From Caenibius tardaugens NBRC 16725 (GTDB taxonomy: Bacteria; Pseudomonadota; Alphaproteobacteria; Sphingomonadales; Sphingomonadaceae): DNA of 64,000 nucleotides. The notes below the pieces were generated by a model, which was not told where the DNA came from, searched no databases, and was given only the letters and a program-made list of their open reading frames with translations. The position numbers and the translations under genes were made by a program. Below are positions 53,909-63,227 of this stretch, piece after piece. Positions within the stretch are counted from its first letter, which is position 1; every line of letters starts with the position of its first letter. The stretch lies in contig NZ_CP034179.1 in NCBI RefSeq assembly GCF_003860345.1, forward strand, positions 1,116,001 through 1,180,000. The letters run 5' to 3'.

Positions 53909-54739
53909 ATGGCATTGCGCGATCACGTGTCCGCGATCATGCGCGGCGTCGCCACGACCGTGGTGACACCGCGCTTTCGCGCGCTATCCACGCAGGACAT
54001 CGCGGAGAAGAGCCCCGGCGAAGTGGTCACCATCGTCGACCGGGAAGCCGAAGCTTGGCTGTATGACGGCCTCAGCGCGCTGGGTATCGGTGCGCGGATT
54101 GTCGGAGAGGAAGCCGCCGCACAGGATCCGCATCTCCTGCAGGATATCGACAAGGGCCTTGTCTGGCTGATCGACCCGCTGGACGGCACCGCCAATTTCG
54201 CCGCAGGCAGGGTACCGTTCGGCATGATGGTCGCTCTGGTCGAAGATGGCATCCCGCTCGAAGGCTGGATTCTCGATCCGCTGAGCGGGCGGATGTGCCA
54301 TGCACGGCGCGGCCACGGCGCCACCTGTGACAGTCGGCCAATCAGGGTCAATGGCACGGGCGAATGGCCCCCGCAGGCGGCCCTTGGAACGCAGTTCCTG
54401 ACCGCGTCCCAACGTGATCGCGTACACACTGCGGCGGAGCGCGCGCTCAATCTGGTGCCGATCCCGCGCTGCGCCGCCGAAAGCTATGCCCGGCTCACGC
54501 TGGGGAAAGACGATGTGGCCTTGTTCCAGCGCATCCTGCCGTGGGATCATGCCGCCGGCGTGGTCTTGCTGACCGAGGCGGGCGGGTACGCCACGCACTG
54601 GGATGGAACGCCATTTCGCATCGGCGGCACGGGGGCCGGCATCCTGGCCGCCGCCAGCGAACCCTTGTGGCATTGCGCCGCCAAGGCCCTGCTGACGCCC
54701 GAAATCGGGCTTACCCAGATGGAAAATAGCCTGTCATGA
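53909..54739 (+). CDS. Inositol-monophosphatase-family phosphatase
   Basis: 276 residues with all IMPase metal motifs: VGEEAA, DPLDGTANF and WDHAAG. These proteins dephosphorylate inositol phosphates, PAPs, fructose bisphosphate or nucleotide sugars. In this locus it may act on a sugar phosphate. It follows the aldolase-like gene by 3 bases and its stop overlaps the export gene by 4 bp. Confidence 0.87.
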   Translation: MALRDHVSAIMRGVATTVVTPRFRALSTQDIAEKSPGEVVTIVDREAEAWLYDGLSALGIGARIVGEEAAAQDPHLLQDIDKGLVWLIDPLDGTANFAAGRVPFGMMVALVEDGIPLEGWILDPLSGRMCHARRGHGATCDSRPIRVNGTGEWPPQAALGTQFLTASQRDRVHTAAERALNLVPIPRCAAESYARLTLGKDDVALFQRILPWDHAAGVVLLTEAGGYATHWDGTPFRIGGTGAGILAAASEPLWHCAAKALLTPEIGLTQMENSLS

Positions 54740-56616
54740 ATGCCTTGCGCCAAATATTCCTATGCGGGGGAGCGGTACTGCTCGCTATCGCGCCCGGCCC
54801 CCTTCAGGCACAACTTGCCAGCCCTGTGGGTGGCGACATGCGCCAGGGCGCGGTTGCCAATGATGCCGCTGCATCGACGCAGGTGGCCATTCCGGCAACG
54901 CCATCGCTCACGTTCGAACCCACGGTTATCACCCAATCGCCACAGGCCGCCAATGGCGACCCCGCCGCAGAGGCGAAGCCGCCCTCCACCGTGCTCTCTC
55001 CCCATTCGCTCCCCCCGCAGAGCGAATTCGAAACCTATGTCTCGAACGTCGCGGGCAAACCCTTACGGCGTTTCGGTTCCGAACTGCTGCTGCCGGGCGC
55101 ACGCGATTTCACAGTTCCGGCCACCACATCGGTGCCACTCGACTATCGCATCAATCCGGGGGACGAACTGATGCTCGGCCTGTCGGGATCGGTGCAGTCT
55201 TCGGATCTGCGCCTGACCGTGGATCGCGAGGGCCGCATTTTCGTGCCGCGCATCGGCGCGGTCATGGTGGGCGGGGTCCGCTATGGCGATCTGCACGATG
55301 TGATCGCGCGCGAAGTGTCCCGCCAGTACCGCGGCTTCAATGTGGACGTCAGTGTCGCCCGGCTGCACGGGATCACGATCTATGTCACCGGCTTTGCCGA
55401 AACGCCCGGCGCCTATACCGTCAGCAGCCTTTCAACGCTGGTCAATGCGGTGCTGGCTGCAGGCGGACCATCGGCAGGCGGGAGCTTCCGGTCGATCCAG
55501 TTGCGCCGCAACGGCAAGCTCATTTCCGATTTCGATCTCTACGATCTGCTGCTCAAAGGCGATCGCAGCGGCGATATCGCACTCCAGAACGGGGATGTCC
55601 TCTATGTCGCGCCCGCCGGAGAACAGGTCGCGGTGCTGGGCAGCGTCAATCGCGAAGCGATTTTCGAGGCAGGCCCGGGGGAAACGCTGAACGACGCCAT
55701 CCTCTATGCCGGCGGCATCAGCACAGTGGCCGACAACAGCCGCCTGATGTTGCTCGATTCCCTGGGCGAAACCGATGGCGGCTGGCAGGAAATCAGCGCC
55801 GACAACGCCCGACAGCGCAAGATACGCCGAGGCGACGTCATCCGCGTCCTGACCAACATCGCGATTGCCCATCCGCAGCAGAAGCAATCGGTGCTGGTAA
55901 CCATCAGCGGCGAGGTCGCCCGGCCCGGTCGCTATTACTTCCGGCCCGGCACCCCCTTGTCCGAAGTGGTGGCGCAGGCGGGCGGCATGACGGCCGAGGC
56001 GTTTCCTTATGCCAGCGTCATCACCCGGGAAAGCGTCAAACAGCAACAGCAGCTGAGCTATGACCGCGCGATCAAGGACGCGGAATTTCTGCTGACGGCG
56101 CAGCCCGTCACCTCGGTCCGCCGGGCCGAACTGGTGCGATCGGAAAACCTCACGCTTGTCCGCTCGATCGTGGATCAGCTGCGCGCGCGCAAACCCGATG
56201 GCCGCCTGATCTTTGACCTTCCGGTCACGGCCACCACCCTGCCCGGCGATCTGATTCTGGAAAACAACGACACGATCTATGTCCCGCCGCGCCCCGTCAC
56301 TGTCGGCGTGTTCGGGGCGGTGCCAAGCCCGGCATCGTTTGCCTATCGCGAAGGCCGGACCATTCGTGAATTCGTGGAAGCGGCGGGCGGCGTTCAGGGT
56401 CTGGGCGACAAGAGCGAGATTTTCGTCGTCCGGGCCAATGGCACCGTTCTGGCACGCGGCGGAAAGGCGCTGGGCCAGAAGGCCCTGCCCGGCGACCTGA
56501 TCTACGTTCCCATCGATGCCAATCGGGGCGAATTCTGGGCGCGTCTGCGCGATATCACCGGCACCCTGTTCGGCGGACTGGTCGGCGCAGCGTCGGTCAA
56601 GGCGCTGGTCGAATGA
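54736..56616 (+). CDS. Polysaccharide export protein with SLBB domains (Wza-like)
   Basis: 626 residues. A signal peptide, a Pro/Ala-rich lead, then the polysaccharide export domain (LDYRINPGDELMLGLSGSVQSSDLRLTVDREGRIFVPRIGAVMVGG, landmark) and several SLBB repeats (ITIYVTGFAETPGAYTV; VLGSVNREAIFEAGPGETL; VTISGEVARPGRYYF; VGVFGAVPSPASFAY). No lipobox Cys is seen at the normal site. It forms or joins the outer-membrane export channel. It overlaps the Wzz-like gene by 4 bp. Confidence 0.88.
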   Translation: MNALRQIFLCGGAVLLAIAPGPLQAQLASPVGGDMRQGAVANDAAASTQVAIPATPSLTFEPTVITQSPQAANGDPAAEAKPPSTVLSPHSLPPQSEFETYVSNVAGKPLRRFGSELLLPGARDFTVPATTSVPLDYRINPGDELMLGLSGSVQSSDLRLTVDREGRIFVPRIGAVMVGGVRYGDLHDVIAREVSRQYRGFNVDVSVARLHGITIYVTGFAETPGAYTVSSLSTLVNAVLAAGGPSAGGSFRSIQLRRNGKLISDFDLYDLLLKGDRSGDIALQNGDVLYVAPAGEQVAVLGSVNREAIFEAGPGETLNDAILYAGGISTVADNSRLMLLDSLGETDGGWQEISADNARQRKIRRGDVIRVLTNIAIAHPQQKQSVLVTISGEVARPGRYYFRPGTPLSEVVAQAGGMTAEAFPYASVITRESVKQQQQLSYDRAIKDAEFLLTAQPVTSVRRAELVRSENLTLVRSIVDQLRARKPDGRLIFDLPVTATTLPGDLILENNDTIYVPPRPVTVGVFGAVPSPASFAYREGRTIREFVEAAGGVQGLGDKSEIFVVRANGTVLARGGKALGQKALPGDLIYVPIDANRGEFWARLRDITGTLFGGLVGAASVKALVE

Positions 56617-57749
56617 ACCCGCCCCTATCCTTACGCCAACGTGCGGTGCGTGGATGGAACGATCGCCGCCAGCGACGTATCCTCTATGTAGTACTGGCGG
56701 CACTATTGGCTGTTCTCTGCGCGTTTCCGCAACCTTATGTGGCGCGCGCCAAGATCGTGCCGCAGGACAGCAGCAACATTGGCCTCAATTCGACCATGAC
56801 GGCGCTGGGCGGACAGTTTCAGGGCTTCGCTGCCTTGCTGGGCGGCGCCCGCCAGCCGATCGACCTCTACCTCGCCATTGGCCGCAGCACGGAAGTTGCC
56901 GACGATGTCATCCGGCGTCTCGAACTGGTTGGCCCGGATGGCTACGCCTCGACCGCGAAGGCCCGCCTTGCGCTGGACCGCCAGGTGGATGTCCATTCGC
57001 TCACTGGCGGGATTCTCGAAGTGGAGGTCCGCACCCATGATCCCGTCAGGGCGCGGGCGCTGACAGCGGCTTTCGCCCAATCGATCAGCCACCGTATCGT
57101 CGCGCTCGACGAGGATCGCATCAGGCGCAAGCAGGACGTGGTCATGAACCGCTTCAAGGAAGCCTCTGCGCGCGTGGTTGCCGCAGAAGCCGCGCTGGAT
57201 GATTTCCGCCGCCGCAACCGGCTGGCCGAACCGGCCACGGAACTGGGCTCGGCGCTTTCGCTGCGCACCGGGCTGGAGGCGCAATTGCAGGCCAAACAGG
57301 TCGAACTGCAGATGCTGGAACGCGTTCAGGGGCCGGAAAATCCGCAGCTTCAGGCGGTTCAGTCGGCGATTGCCTCGCTGCGTGCCCAGATCGCCCGCAC
57401 CGCGACCCCGCAGACCGGCGCCGCTGGCCCCACCGTTGCCGGTTTGTCCGGGCTGTCGAACGAATACCTCGCGCTCTATCGCGACTATCGTTTCGCGCAG
57501 GCCCTGTACGAGGTCTATGCGCGCTCTTCGGAAGAAGTGGCGGTGGAAGCGATCGCGGGGGAAACCGCCACCGATGTGCAGGCCATCGAAGCCGCGCATG
57601 TCGATGCCGACCGCAAGTTCAACATTCCGGCCGTGGCGTTGCTGGCCCTTGTGGCACTGATCGCGCTGTTCACCGAACTCTACGCACCGGCCACCGGCAT
57701 CGATCTGCGCATCGGCCGCACACCGCATCGGCGGGGGAACGACGCGTGA
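56613..57749 (+). CDS. Wzz-like chain-length/co-polymerase protein
   Basis: 378 residues with a membrane helix near residue 22-38 (ILYVVLAALLAVLCAFP), a long coiled-coil periplasmic part (NRFKEASARVVAAEAALDDFRRRNR; LEAQLQAKQVELQMLERVQG) and a C-terminal helix (PAVALLALVALIALFTELY). No tyrosine kinase domain follows. It controls polymer length with the SLBB exporter. Confidence 0.82.
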   Translation: MNPPLSLRQRAVRGWNDRRQRRILYVVLAALLAVLCAFPQPYVARAKIVPQDSSNIGLNSTMTALGGQFQGFAALLGGARQPIDLYLAIGRSTEVADDVIRRLELVGPDGYASTAKARLALDRQVDVHSLTGGILEVEVRTHDPVRARALTAAFAQSISHRIVALDEDRIRRKQDVVMNRFKEASARVVAAEAALDDFRRRNRLAEPATELGSALSLRTGLEAQLQAKQVELQMLERVQGPENPQLQAVQSAIASLRAQIARTATPQTGAAGPTVAGLSGLSNEYLALYRDYRFAQALYEVYARSSEEVAVEAIAGETATDVQAIEAAHVDADRKFNIPAVALLALVALIALFTELYAPATGIDLRIGRTPHRRGNDA

Positions 57750-58699
57750 CCGGCCCCGAACTGTCGCCCGAACTGTCTATCGTCATTCCCTGCTATAACG
57801 AGGAAGACAATGTGCGGGCGATCTGCGCTGCGGTGACGGCCGAGGCCGAACGGCACGCCGCATCGCACGAGATCATCCTGATCGACAACCGGTCGACCGA
57901 TCGGACACGGGTGCTGATCCGCGAATTGTGCGCCAGCGACCGGCGCATCCGGGCGATCTTCAACACCCGCAACTTCGGCCAGATGCGTTCGCCCACGCAC
58001 GGAATCTATCAGGCATCGGGCGCGGCGGTAATCGGGATGTGCGCGGATTTTCAGGATCCGCCCGAATTGATCGGCCCGTTCATGCAGCGGTGGCGCGAAG
58101 GCGCACCGGTTGTCCTGGCACAGCGCCGCAGCGAGAAGACCGCCCTGCCGCTGGCGCTGGTCCGTGACGGCGGTTATGCCTTTCTCCATCGTTTTGGCGA
58201 TTATCCGGTCCTGCCGGATGTGACCGGTTTCGGCCTTTATGACCGCATGGTCGTCGACAGTCTGGCCCGCTGGAACGAACCCGAACCGTTCTTTCGCGGG
58301 ATGCTGGTCGAAAGCGGATACCATATCGCGTTGATCCCGTTCGACCGCCCGCAACGCGCCGCCGGCACGAGCAAGAACAACCTCAACGCACTGTTTGATT
58401 TCGCGCTGTCAGGGCTGGCCGCATCGGGCAAACGCCTGCTGCGGCTGCCTGTTCTGATGGCGGTATACGCCGGACTGATCGCATTGCTGCTGCTGTTCGC
58501 CGCCATGGCCGCGGTGTTTCTCGACGGTCCGGTTTGGGCCTTGCTGGGTCTGGCACTGGGGGGCGGCATGTTTGCCGTGATCCTGCTCATTCTCGGACTC
58601 ATGGGTGAACAGTTGCGCATCCTCACAGAACGCAGCCGGGGCCAGCCACTGGTCATCGAACAGGAACGGATCAACTTTCCCGATGTGGCCCGGCCATGA
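57746..58699 (+). CDS. GtrB-type family 2 glycosyltransferase
   Basis: 317 residues from a GTG overlapping the previous stop. GT2 fold (ELSIVIPCYNEEDNVRAICAAV; IIDNRSTDRT-like LIDNRSTDRT) with the lipid-transferase motif CADFQDPPE, then two C-terminal membrane helices (LLLLFAAMAAVFLDG; GLALGGGMFAVILLILGLMG). GtrB proteins move glucose or a similar sugar from UDP to undecaprenyl phosphate. The GtrA gene at 62823 would flip the product. Confidence 0.88.
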   Translation: MTGPELSPELSIVIPCYNEEDNVRAICAAVTAEAERHAASHEIILIDNRSTDRTRVLIRELCASDRRIRAIFNTRNFGQMRSPTHGIYQASGAAVIGMCADFQDPPELIGPFMQRWREGAPVVLAQRRSEKTALPLALVRDGGYAFLHRFGDYPVLPDVTGFGLYDRMVVDSLARWNEPEPFFRGMLVESGYHIALIPFDRPQRAAGTSKNNLNALFDFALSGLAASGKRLLRLPVLMAVYAGLIALLLLFAAMAAVFLDGPVWALLGLALGGGMFAVILLILGLMGEQLRILTERSRGQPLVIEQERINFPDVARP

Positions 58700-59996
58700 C
58701 ACCGGCCGCGCGTTTCTTCCGTCTCCTGCCGGAAATGACGCTGGCTTTTGCGGTGCTGGCGAGCGCGGTCTGCACGGTCCTGTTCTTCCGCCTGACCGGC
58801 TATCTGCCGCAGCCCTTTGTGTTCGATACCAACGACACTTTCATGGATTGGTTCAACACCGCCTACTGGGCCAACAATCAGGGCATCTACGATGTCTGGC
58901 GCAGCATCTATCCACCCTTGTCGTTTGCTTTCCTCGATATGTTCAGCCTGCAGGGCTGCTATCTCCAGTCACCCTTCCATGCGCGCGATTGCGACTGGCT
59001 GGCGCGCGCAACTATCATGGGCTGTTACGTTCTGAACGTGGTTCTGGCGTGGCGATGCTTTCACCGCATGGATCAGCATACCGCCACCATGCGCGGGCTG
59101 GCCTTCGGATTGGGGTTGCCGCTGCTGTTCACGCTTGAACGGGGCAACCTGATCCTTGTCGCCCTGCCCTTTTTCATGATCGCGCATGGCCCCCTGATCC
59201 GTTCCGGACCGTGGCGCTGGCTCTCTGCCGCCGTGACGATCAACTTCAAGCCCTATCTCGTCATGCCGGTGCTGGCACTGGCGGTGCAGCGCGACTGGCG
59301 CAGGCTGGAACTGGCCGGGATCGCCACCATTGCCCTGTACCTTGTCACGCTGGCTCTGGTGGGGGCGGCGGTCCGATGGAACTGGCATCCAACACCGCGC
59401 ACTGGGTGGTATTTCAGGGCGCGCAAGTATGGAATGAAATCAATTATTCCACCAGCTACGCCCCGTTTCTTGCGCTCCGCACGGCGCAGATTCCGCTGCT
59501 GCAATTCGTGCCGTCGCGGCTTGTCGAGACGATCGAATGGCTGGTGCCGCTGGCGATCCGCTGCACACAGGCGATTGCGCTGGCAGCCCTCGCCGCAAGC
59601 GGCCTGCAACCCAAGGCCGTATCGGCGGCACGCCTGTCCGCGATTATGCTGGGGGCCTATCTCGTGACGCAATCCCCCGGCGGGTACACGCAGGTCTTCC
59701 TGATTTTTCTCATCTTTCTGGAACCTTGGGACCGTCCCGGCCCAATCGTGGCCATCGTCTGCGGCTACCTCCTGTGCATCGTCGGCGATATTCCGCTGGC
59801 GCAGATACTCCAGCTCACCACGACAAGCTGGTTAAGCGAACGCACCGTCAATCCCGCCTTCGGCCTTACCCTGGGGCATTTTGTGCGCCCCGGACTGATC
59901 GTGCTGATCGTGTGGATGTTGTCGTGCGACACCCTTGTCCGGGCGATCCGCGCGCACCGGCTCCGTGCCCCCCTGCCGCGCCTGACCCCCGCATGA
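58696..59996 (+). pseudogene. GT-C-like multi-pass membrane protein, split by a frameshift
   Basis: One protein of about 432 residues seems broken in the G5 run at 59361-59365. Up to there the frame reads LVTLALVG; after it the other frame reads GGGPMELASNTAHWVV to the stop at 59996. Adding one G would restore one frame. Both parts are membrane proteins of the same kind, with FDTNDTFMDWFNTAYWANN early and many hydrophobic segments, so a polyprenol-dependent glycosyltransferase is plausible, the gtrC-like partner of GtrA and GtrB. The break may be a sequence error, a real mutation or phase variation. The ATG at 59376 could start a separate second half. Confidence 0.65.
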
Positions 59997-61006
59997 TTTC
60001 GGCAGACGATTATGCCGCCATGGATGTGGCGCTGGCGCCGTTGTGGCCGCACCTTGCCGGTGCACGCCTGTTTATCACCGGGGGCACCGGCTTCATCGGA
60101 CGCTGGATGTTCGAGGCCCTTGCCCGTGCGCCCATTAATCCGGACGTGGTTCTGCTGACGCGCAACCCCGCAGCCTTTGCCGCAAAAGCCCCGCATCTGG
60201 CGCGGCGATTTACGCTGCTGCAAGGCGATATTACGACATTCTCCGCGCCCCCGGGGCGTTTCACCCATGTGATCCATGGCGCGACCGATGCCAGTGCCGA
60301 TCTGAACGCCCGCGATCCGCTGCGGATGTTCGACACGATTGTCGAGGGGACGCGCAAGGTTCTCGATCTTGCGGTCGAACGGCAGGCCACGCGCGTTCTG
60401 TTCATGAGTTCCGGCGCGATCTACGGCGCCCAGCCCGCAGATATCCCGCACATTCCCGAACCATGGCACGGCGCACCCGATCCGCGCGATCCGAAATCGG
60501 CCTATGGCGCGGGCAAGCGCGCGGCAGAAACGCTCTGCGCGATCTATGGCAAACAATGCGCACTGGACGTGGTCACCACCCGCATCTTCGCCTTGCTTGG
60601 CCCCCTGTTGCCCCTCGACATCCATTTCGCTGCCGGCAACTTCATTGCCGATGCCATGGCCGGCCGCCGCATCCGCATCGACAGCACCGGTACGGCGGTC
60701 CGTTCCTACCTCTATGCCACGGACATGGCCGTCTGGATGTGGACCGCCCTGCTCACCGGAGAAACCGGCGCGGCCTACAATCTGGGCTCGGAAGAAGCCA
60801 CTTCCATTGCCGATCTCGCCCGGCTGACCGCGCAGGTTCTGGGCGGGCCGGGTGTCGACATTCTCGGGCGACCCGATGCGGGATGGAATCCCGGCCGTTA
60901 TGTCCCCTCAACCGCGCTGATCCGGTCCTCGCTCGGCGTCAGTCAGACAGTCGCGCTGGAGGAAGCAATCCGGCGCACTGCCCTTTCCCACGGATGGACC
61001 CCATGA
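59993..61006 (+). CDS. Extended SDR, nucleotide-sugar epimerase/dehydratase family
   Basis: 337 residues from the ATG overlapping the previous stop. Cofactor motif FITGGTGFIG, Ser in SSGAIYG, and catalytic YGAGK. The C-terminal half has a substrate domain (VRSYLYATDMAVWMWTALL; YNLGSEEATSIADLARL). It acts on a nucleotide-linked hexose. Given the ThDP enzyme and the CDP-glucose dehydratase, it may reduce or epimerise a CDP-deoxysugar. Confidence 0.88.
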   Translation: MISADDYAAMDVALAPLWPHLAGARLFITGGTGFIGRWMFEALARAPINPDVVLLTRNPAAFAAKAPHLARRFTLLQGDITTFSAPPGRFTHVIHGATDASADLNARDPLRMFDTIVEGTRKVLDLAVERQATRVLFMSSGAIYGAQPADIPHIPEPWHGAPDPRDPKSAYGAGKRAAETLCAIYGKQCALDVVTTRIFALLGPLLPLDIHFAAGNFIADAMAGRRIRIDSTGTAVRSYLYATDMAVWMWTALLTGETGAAYNLGSEEATSIADLARLTAQVLGGPGVDILGRPDAGWNPGRYVPSTALIRSSLGVSQTVALEEAIRRTALSHGWTP

Positions 61007-62826
61007 CCATGATAAAACTCGCCGACTGGATCGCGCAGACGCTGGCACAGAACGGCATTCGCGATGTCTTCATGCTGACCGGTGGCGGGGCGATGCACCT
61101 CAATCATGCGCTTGGCACGCACCCGGCGCTGAAAACCACGTTCACGCACCATGAACAGGCGCTCGCCATGGCGGCGGAAGCCTATTACCGGCTGACCAAC
61201 CGGCTCGCGGTAGTCAACGTCACCTCCGGGCCCGGTGGCACCAATGCGATCACCGGCGTCTATGGGGCATGGGTCGATTCCATCGGTATGCTCGTCATTT
61301 CCGGGCAGGTAAAAACGGAAACCACCGTGCGCCACACCGGGCTGCCGCTGCGCCAGTATGGCGATCAGGAACTCGATATCGAGGAACTGGTCCGCCCGAT
61401 CACGAAATACGCGGCCATGGTCACCGATCCGCGCACGATACGCTATCATCTGGAAAAGGCCCTGTATCTCGCCCGCACCGGCCGGCCCGGCCCGGTGTGG
61501 CTGGACATTCCCCTCGATGTGCAGGCCGCCAAAATCGATCCCGACGACCTGCTTCCCGGTTTCGATCCGGCGGAATGCAACGAACCGTGGCGAGAGACCG
61601 ATTGCCACGCCATGGCAACGGATGTGCTGGACAGGATTGCCCGGGCGAAACGTCCGGTTGTCTTCGCGGGCGGCGGGGTGCGCCTGTCGGGCGCATACGA
61701 CGCTTTTCTTGGCCTGATCGACAAACTCGGCGTGCCCGTCGTCACCGGGTGGAACGCGCACGACGTGCTGTGGAACGATCACCCGTTATGGTGCGGGCGC
61801 CCCGGCACAGTCGGCGACCGCGGGGGCAACATGGTGACGCAAAGCGCCGACCTGCTGCTCGTGCTCGGCAGTCGGCTGAATATCCGGCAGGTCAGCTATA
61901 ACTGGTCCAGTTTCGCGCGCGAAGCGTTCAAGATCTGGGTGGATATCGATCCTGTCGAACTGCGCAAACCCAATGTCACGCCCGATCTGCCGATTGTGGC
62001 CGATCTCAAAGAGTTCATCCCTGCCCTCCTCTCCGTCGACTATGCGGGCCCTTGCGACGATCATCGCGAATGGCTGGAATGGTCGCGCGAACGCAATCGC
62101 CGGTTTCCAGCCGTCCTGCCCGAATACCGCGATCACGGCCCCTCGGTGCATCCCTATGTCGCGATGGACGCGCTATTTGCGCAATTGGGGGAAGACGATG
62201 TGATCGTCACCGGCAATGGCAGTGCCTGCGTGGTCAGCTTCCAGGCGGCGCAGATAAAGCGCGGGCAACGCTTGTGGACCAATTCCGGCTGCGCGACGAT
62301 GGGATACGATCTGCCTGCCGCCATCGGCGTTCACGCGGCCACCGACGGCAAGCGCAGGGTCATCGCAATCGCAGGCGATGGCAGCATCATGATGAACCTG
62401 CAGGAAATGCAGACGATCGCGGGCTATGGCATGCCGATCAAGGTCGTGCTGATCAACAACAGCGGCTACGTTTCGATCTTCCAGACGCACCGCACCTTTT
62501 TCAACGGCGTGGAAGTCGGCGGCGGCCCCAAAAGCAATGTCAGCTTCCCCGATTTCCGGCGCGTGACGGAAGCGTTCGGGTTTACCTACCTGCGGGCCGC
62601 ATCGCATGCGGAACTGCCCGGCGCGATCGCTGCCATGCTGGCAACCGATGGCCCCGTGCTGTGCGAACTGATCGTGGACGAACATGTCGCCTTCGCGCCG
62701 AAACTGGGCGCAAAACAGCATGCCGACGGACGCATTACGTCCCCCGCACTGGAGGATCTGTCGCCATTCCTGCCGCGCGAAGTGCTGCAGCAGAACATGC
62801 GCATCGCGCTGCTGGACGAAGAATGA
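61003..62826 (+). CDS. Thiamine diphosphate-dependent enzyme (acetolactate-synthase fold)
   Basis: 607 residues. All three domains are visible: N-terminal with the catalytic Glu in HHEQALAMAAEAYYR, the central domain (FAGGGVRLSGAYDAFL; WNAHDVLWNDHPLWCGRPGTVGDR), and the ThDP domain with GDGSIMMNLQEMQTI followed by NN (VVLINN). It is not the housekeeping acetolactate synthase, judging by its place in a polysaccharide locus with no ilvN. In other bacteria YerE-type enzymes of this fold add a two-carbon unit from pyruvate to a CDP-keto-sugar. That role here is inference. Confidence 0.87.
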   Translation: MTMIKLADWIAQTLAQNGIRDVFMLTGGGAMHLNHALGTHPALKTTFTHHEQALAMAAEAYYRLTNRLAVVNVTSGPGGTNAITGVYGAWVDSIGMLVISGQVKTETTVRHTGLPLRQYGDQELDIEELVRPITKYAAMVTDPRTIRYHLEKALYLARTGRPGPVWLDIPLDVQAAKIDPDDLLPGFDPAECNEPWRETDCHAMATDVLDRIARAKRPVVFAGGGVRLSGAYDAFLGLIDKLGVPVVTGWNAHDVLWNDHPLWCGRPGTVGDRGGNMVTQSADLLLVLGSRLNIRQVSYNWSSFAREAFKIWVDIDPVELRKPNVTPDLPIVADLKEFIPALLSVDYAGPCDDHREWLEWSRERNRRFPAVLPEYRDHGPSVHPYVAMDALFAQLGEDDVIVTGNGSACVVSFQAAQIKRGQRLWTNSGCATMGYDLPAAIGVHAATDGKRRVIAIAGDGSIMMNLQEMQTIAGYGMPIKVVLINNSGYVSIFQTHRTFFNGVEVGGGPKSNVSFPDFRRVTEAFGFTYLRAASHAELPGAIAAMLATDGPVLCELIVDEHVAFAPKLGAKQHADGRITSPALEDLSPFLPREVLQQNMRIALLDEE

Positions 62827-63227
62827 GCGGTTTCGCTGGCAAGCAGGAACGACCGCTCCGCTTTCTCGTCGCAGGCGGGATCAACACTGTGCTGGGCCTG
62901 TCGTTCTATCCCGTGCTGCTGTGGGCCGTACCCCTGATGCGCGCGCATTACATGGTCGCATTGGGGATCGCGCAAGTGGTTTGCCTGTGCTTTGCCTTCA
63001 CCCTCCACAAGTTCGCGGTGTTTCGGACGCGCGGCCATATCGTGCGCGAGTTTGCGCACTTCGCGAGCTTCTACCTGTTCAACTATGCGGTGAACTGGGC
63101 CGCGCTGCCACTACTGGTCGAAGGTGCCGCGATCCCGCCCGCGATCGCGCAAACCGGCTTCACGCTCGCGCTGATCGTCGGCAGCTATTTCTGGCACAGC
63201 CGCGTAACCTTCAGGCCGCGCGGCTGA
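62823..63227 (+). CDS. gtrA: GtrA-family flippase-like membrane protein
   Basis: 134 residues, four membrane helices (FLVAGGINTVLGLSFYPVLLW; ALGIAQVVCLCFAFTLHKFAVF; FASFYLFNYAVNWAALPLLV; GFTLALIVGSYFWHSRVTF, landmarks). The pattern LHKFAVFR and the end FWHSRVTFR match GtrA. It would flip undecaprenyl-linked sugar made by the GtrB-like protein. Its 3' end overlaps the convergent dehydratase by 17 bases. Confidence 0.88.
   Translation: MSGFAGKQERPLRFLVAGGINTVLGLSFYPVLLWAVPLMRAHYMVALGIAQVVCLCFAFTLHKFAVFRTRGHIVREFAHFASFYLFNYAVNWAALPLLVEGAAIPPAIAQTGFTLALIVGSYFWHSRVTFRPRG

Noticed and set aside
59376-59996. A separate gene starting at ATG 59376
   Set aside because: It lacks a ribosome site, and the upstream frame continues naturally into it with a one-base change. 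It was treated as the second half of one gene.
61003-62826. Calling the ThDP enzyme acetolactate synthase for branched amino acids
   Set aside because: There is no small subunit or ilvC nearby, and the gene is embedded in a polysaccharide locus with 4-bp overlaps on both sides.
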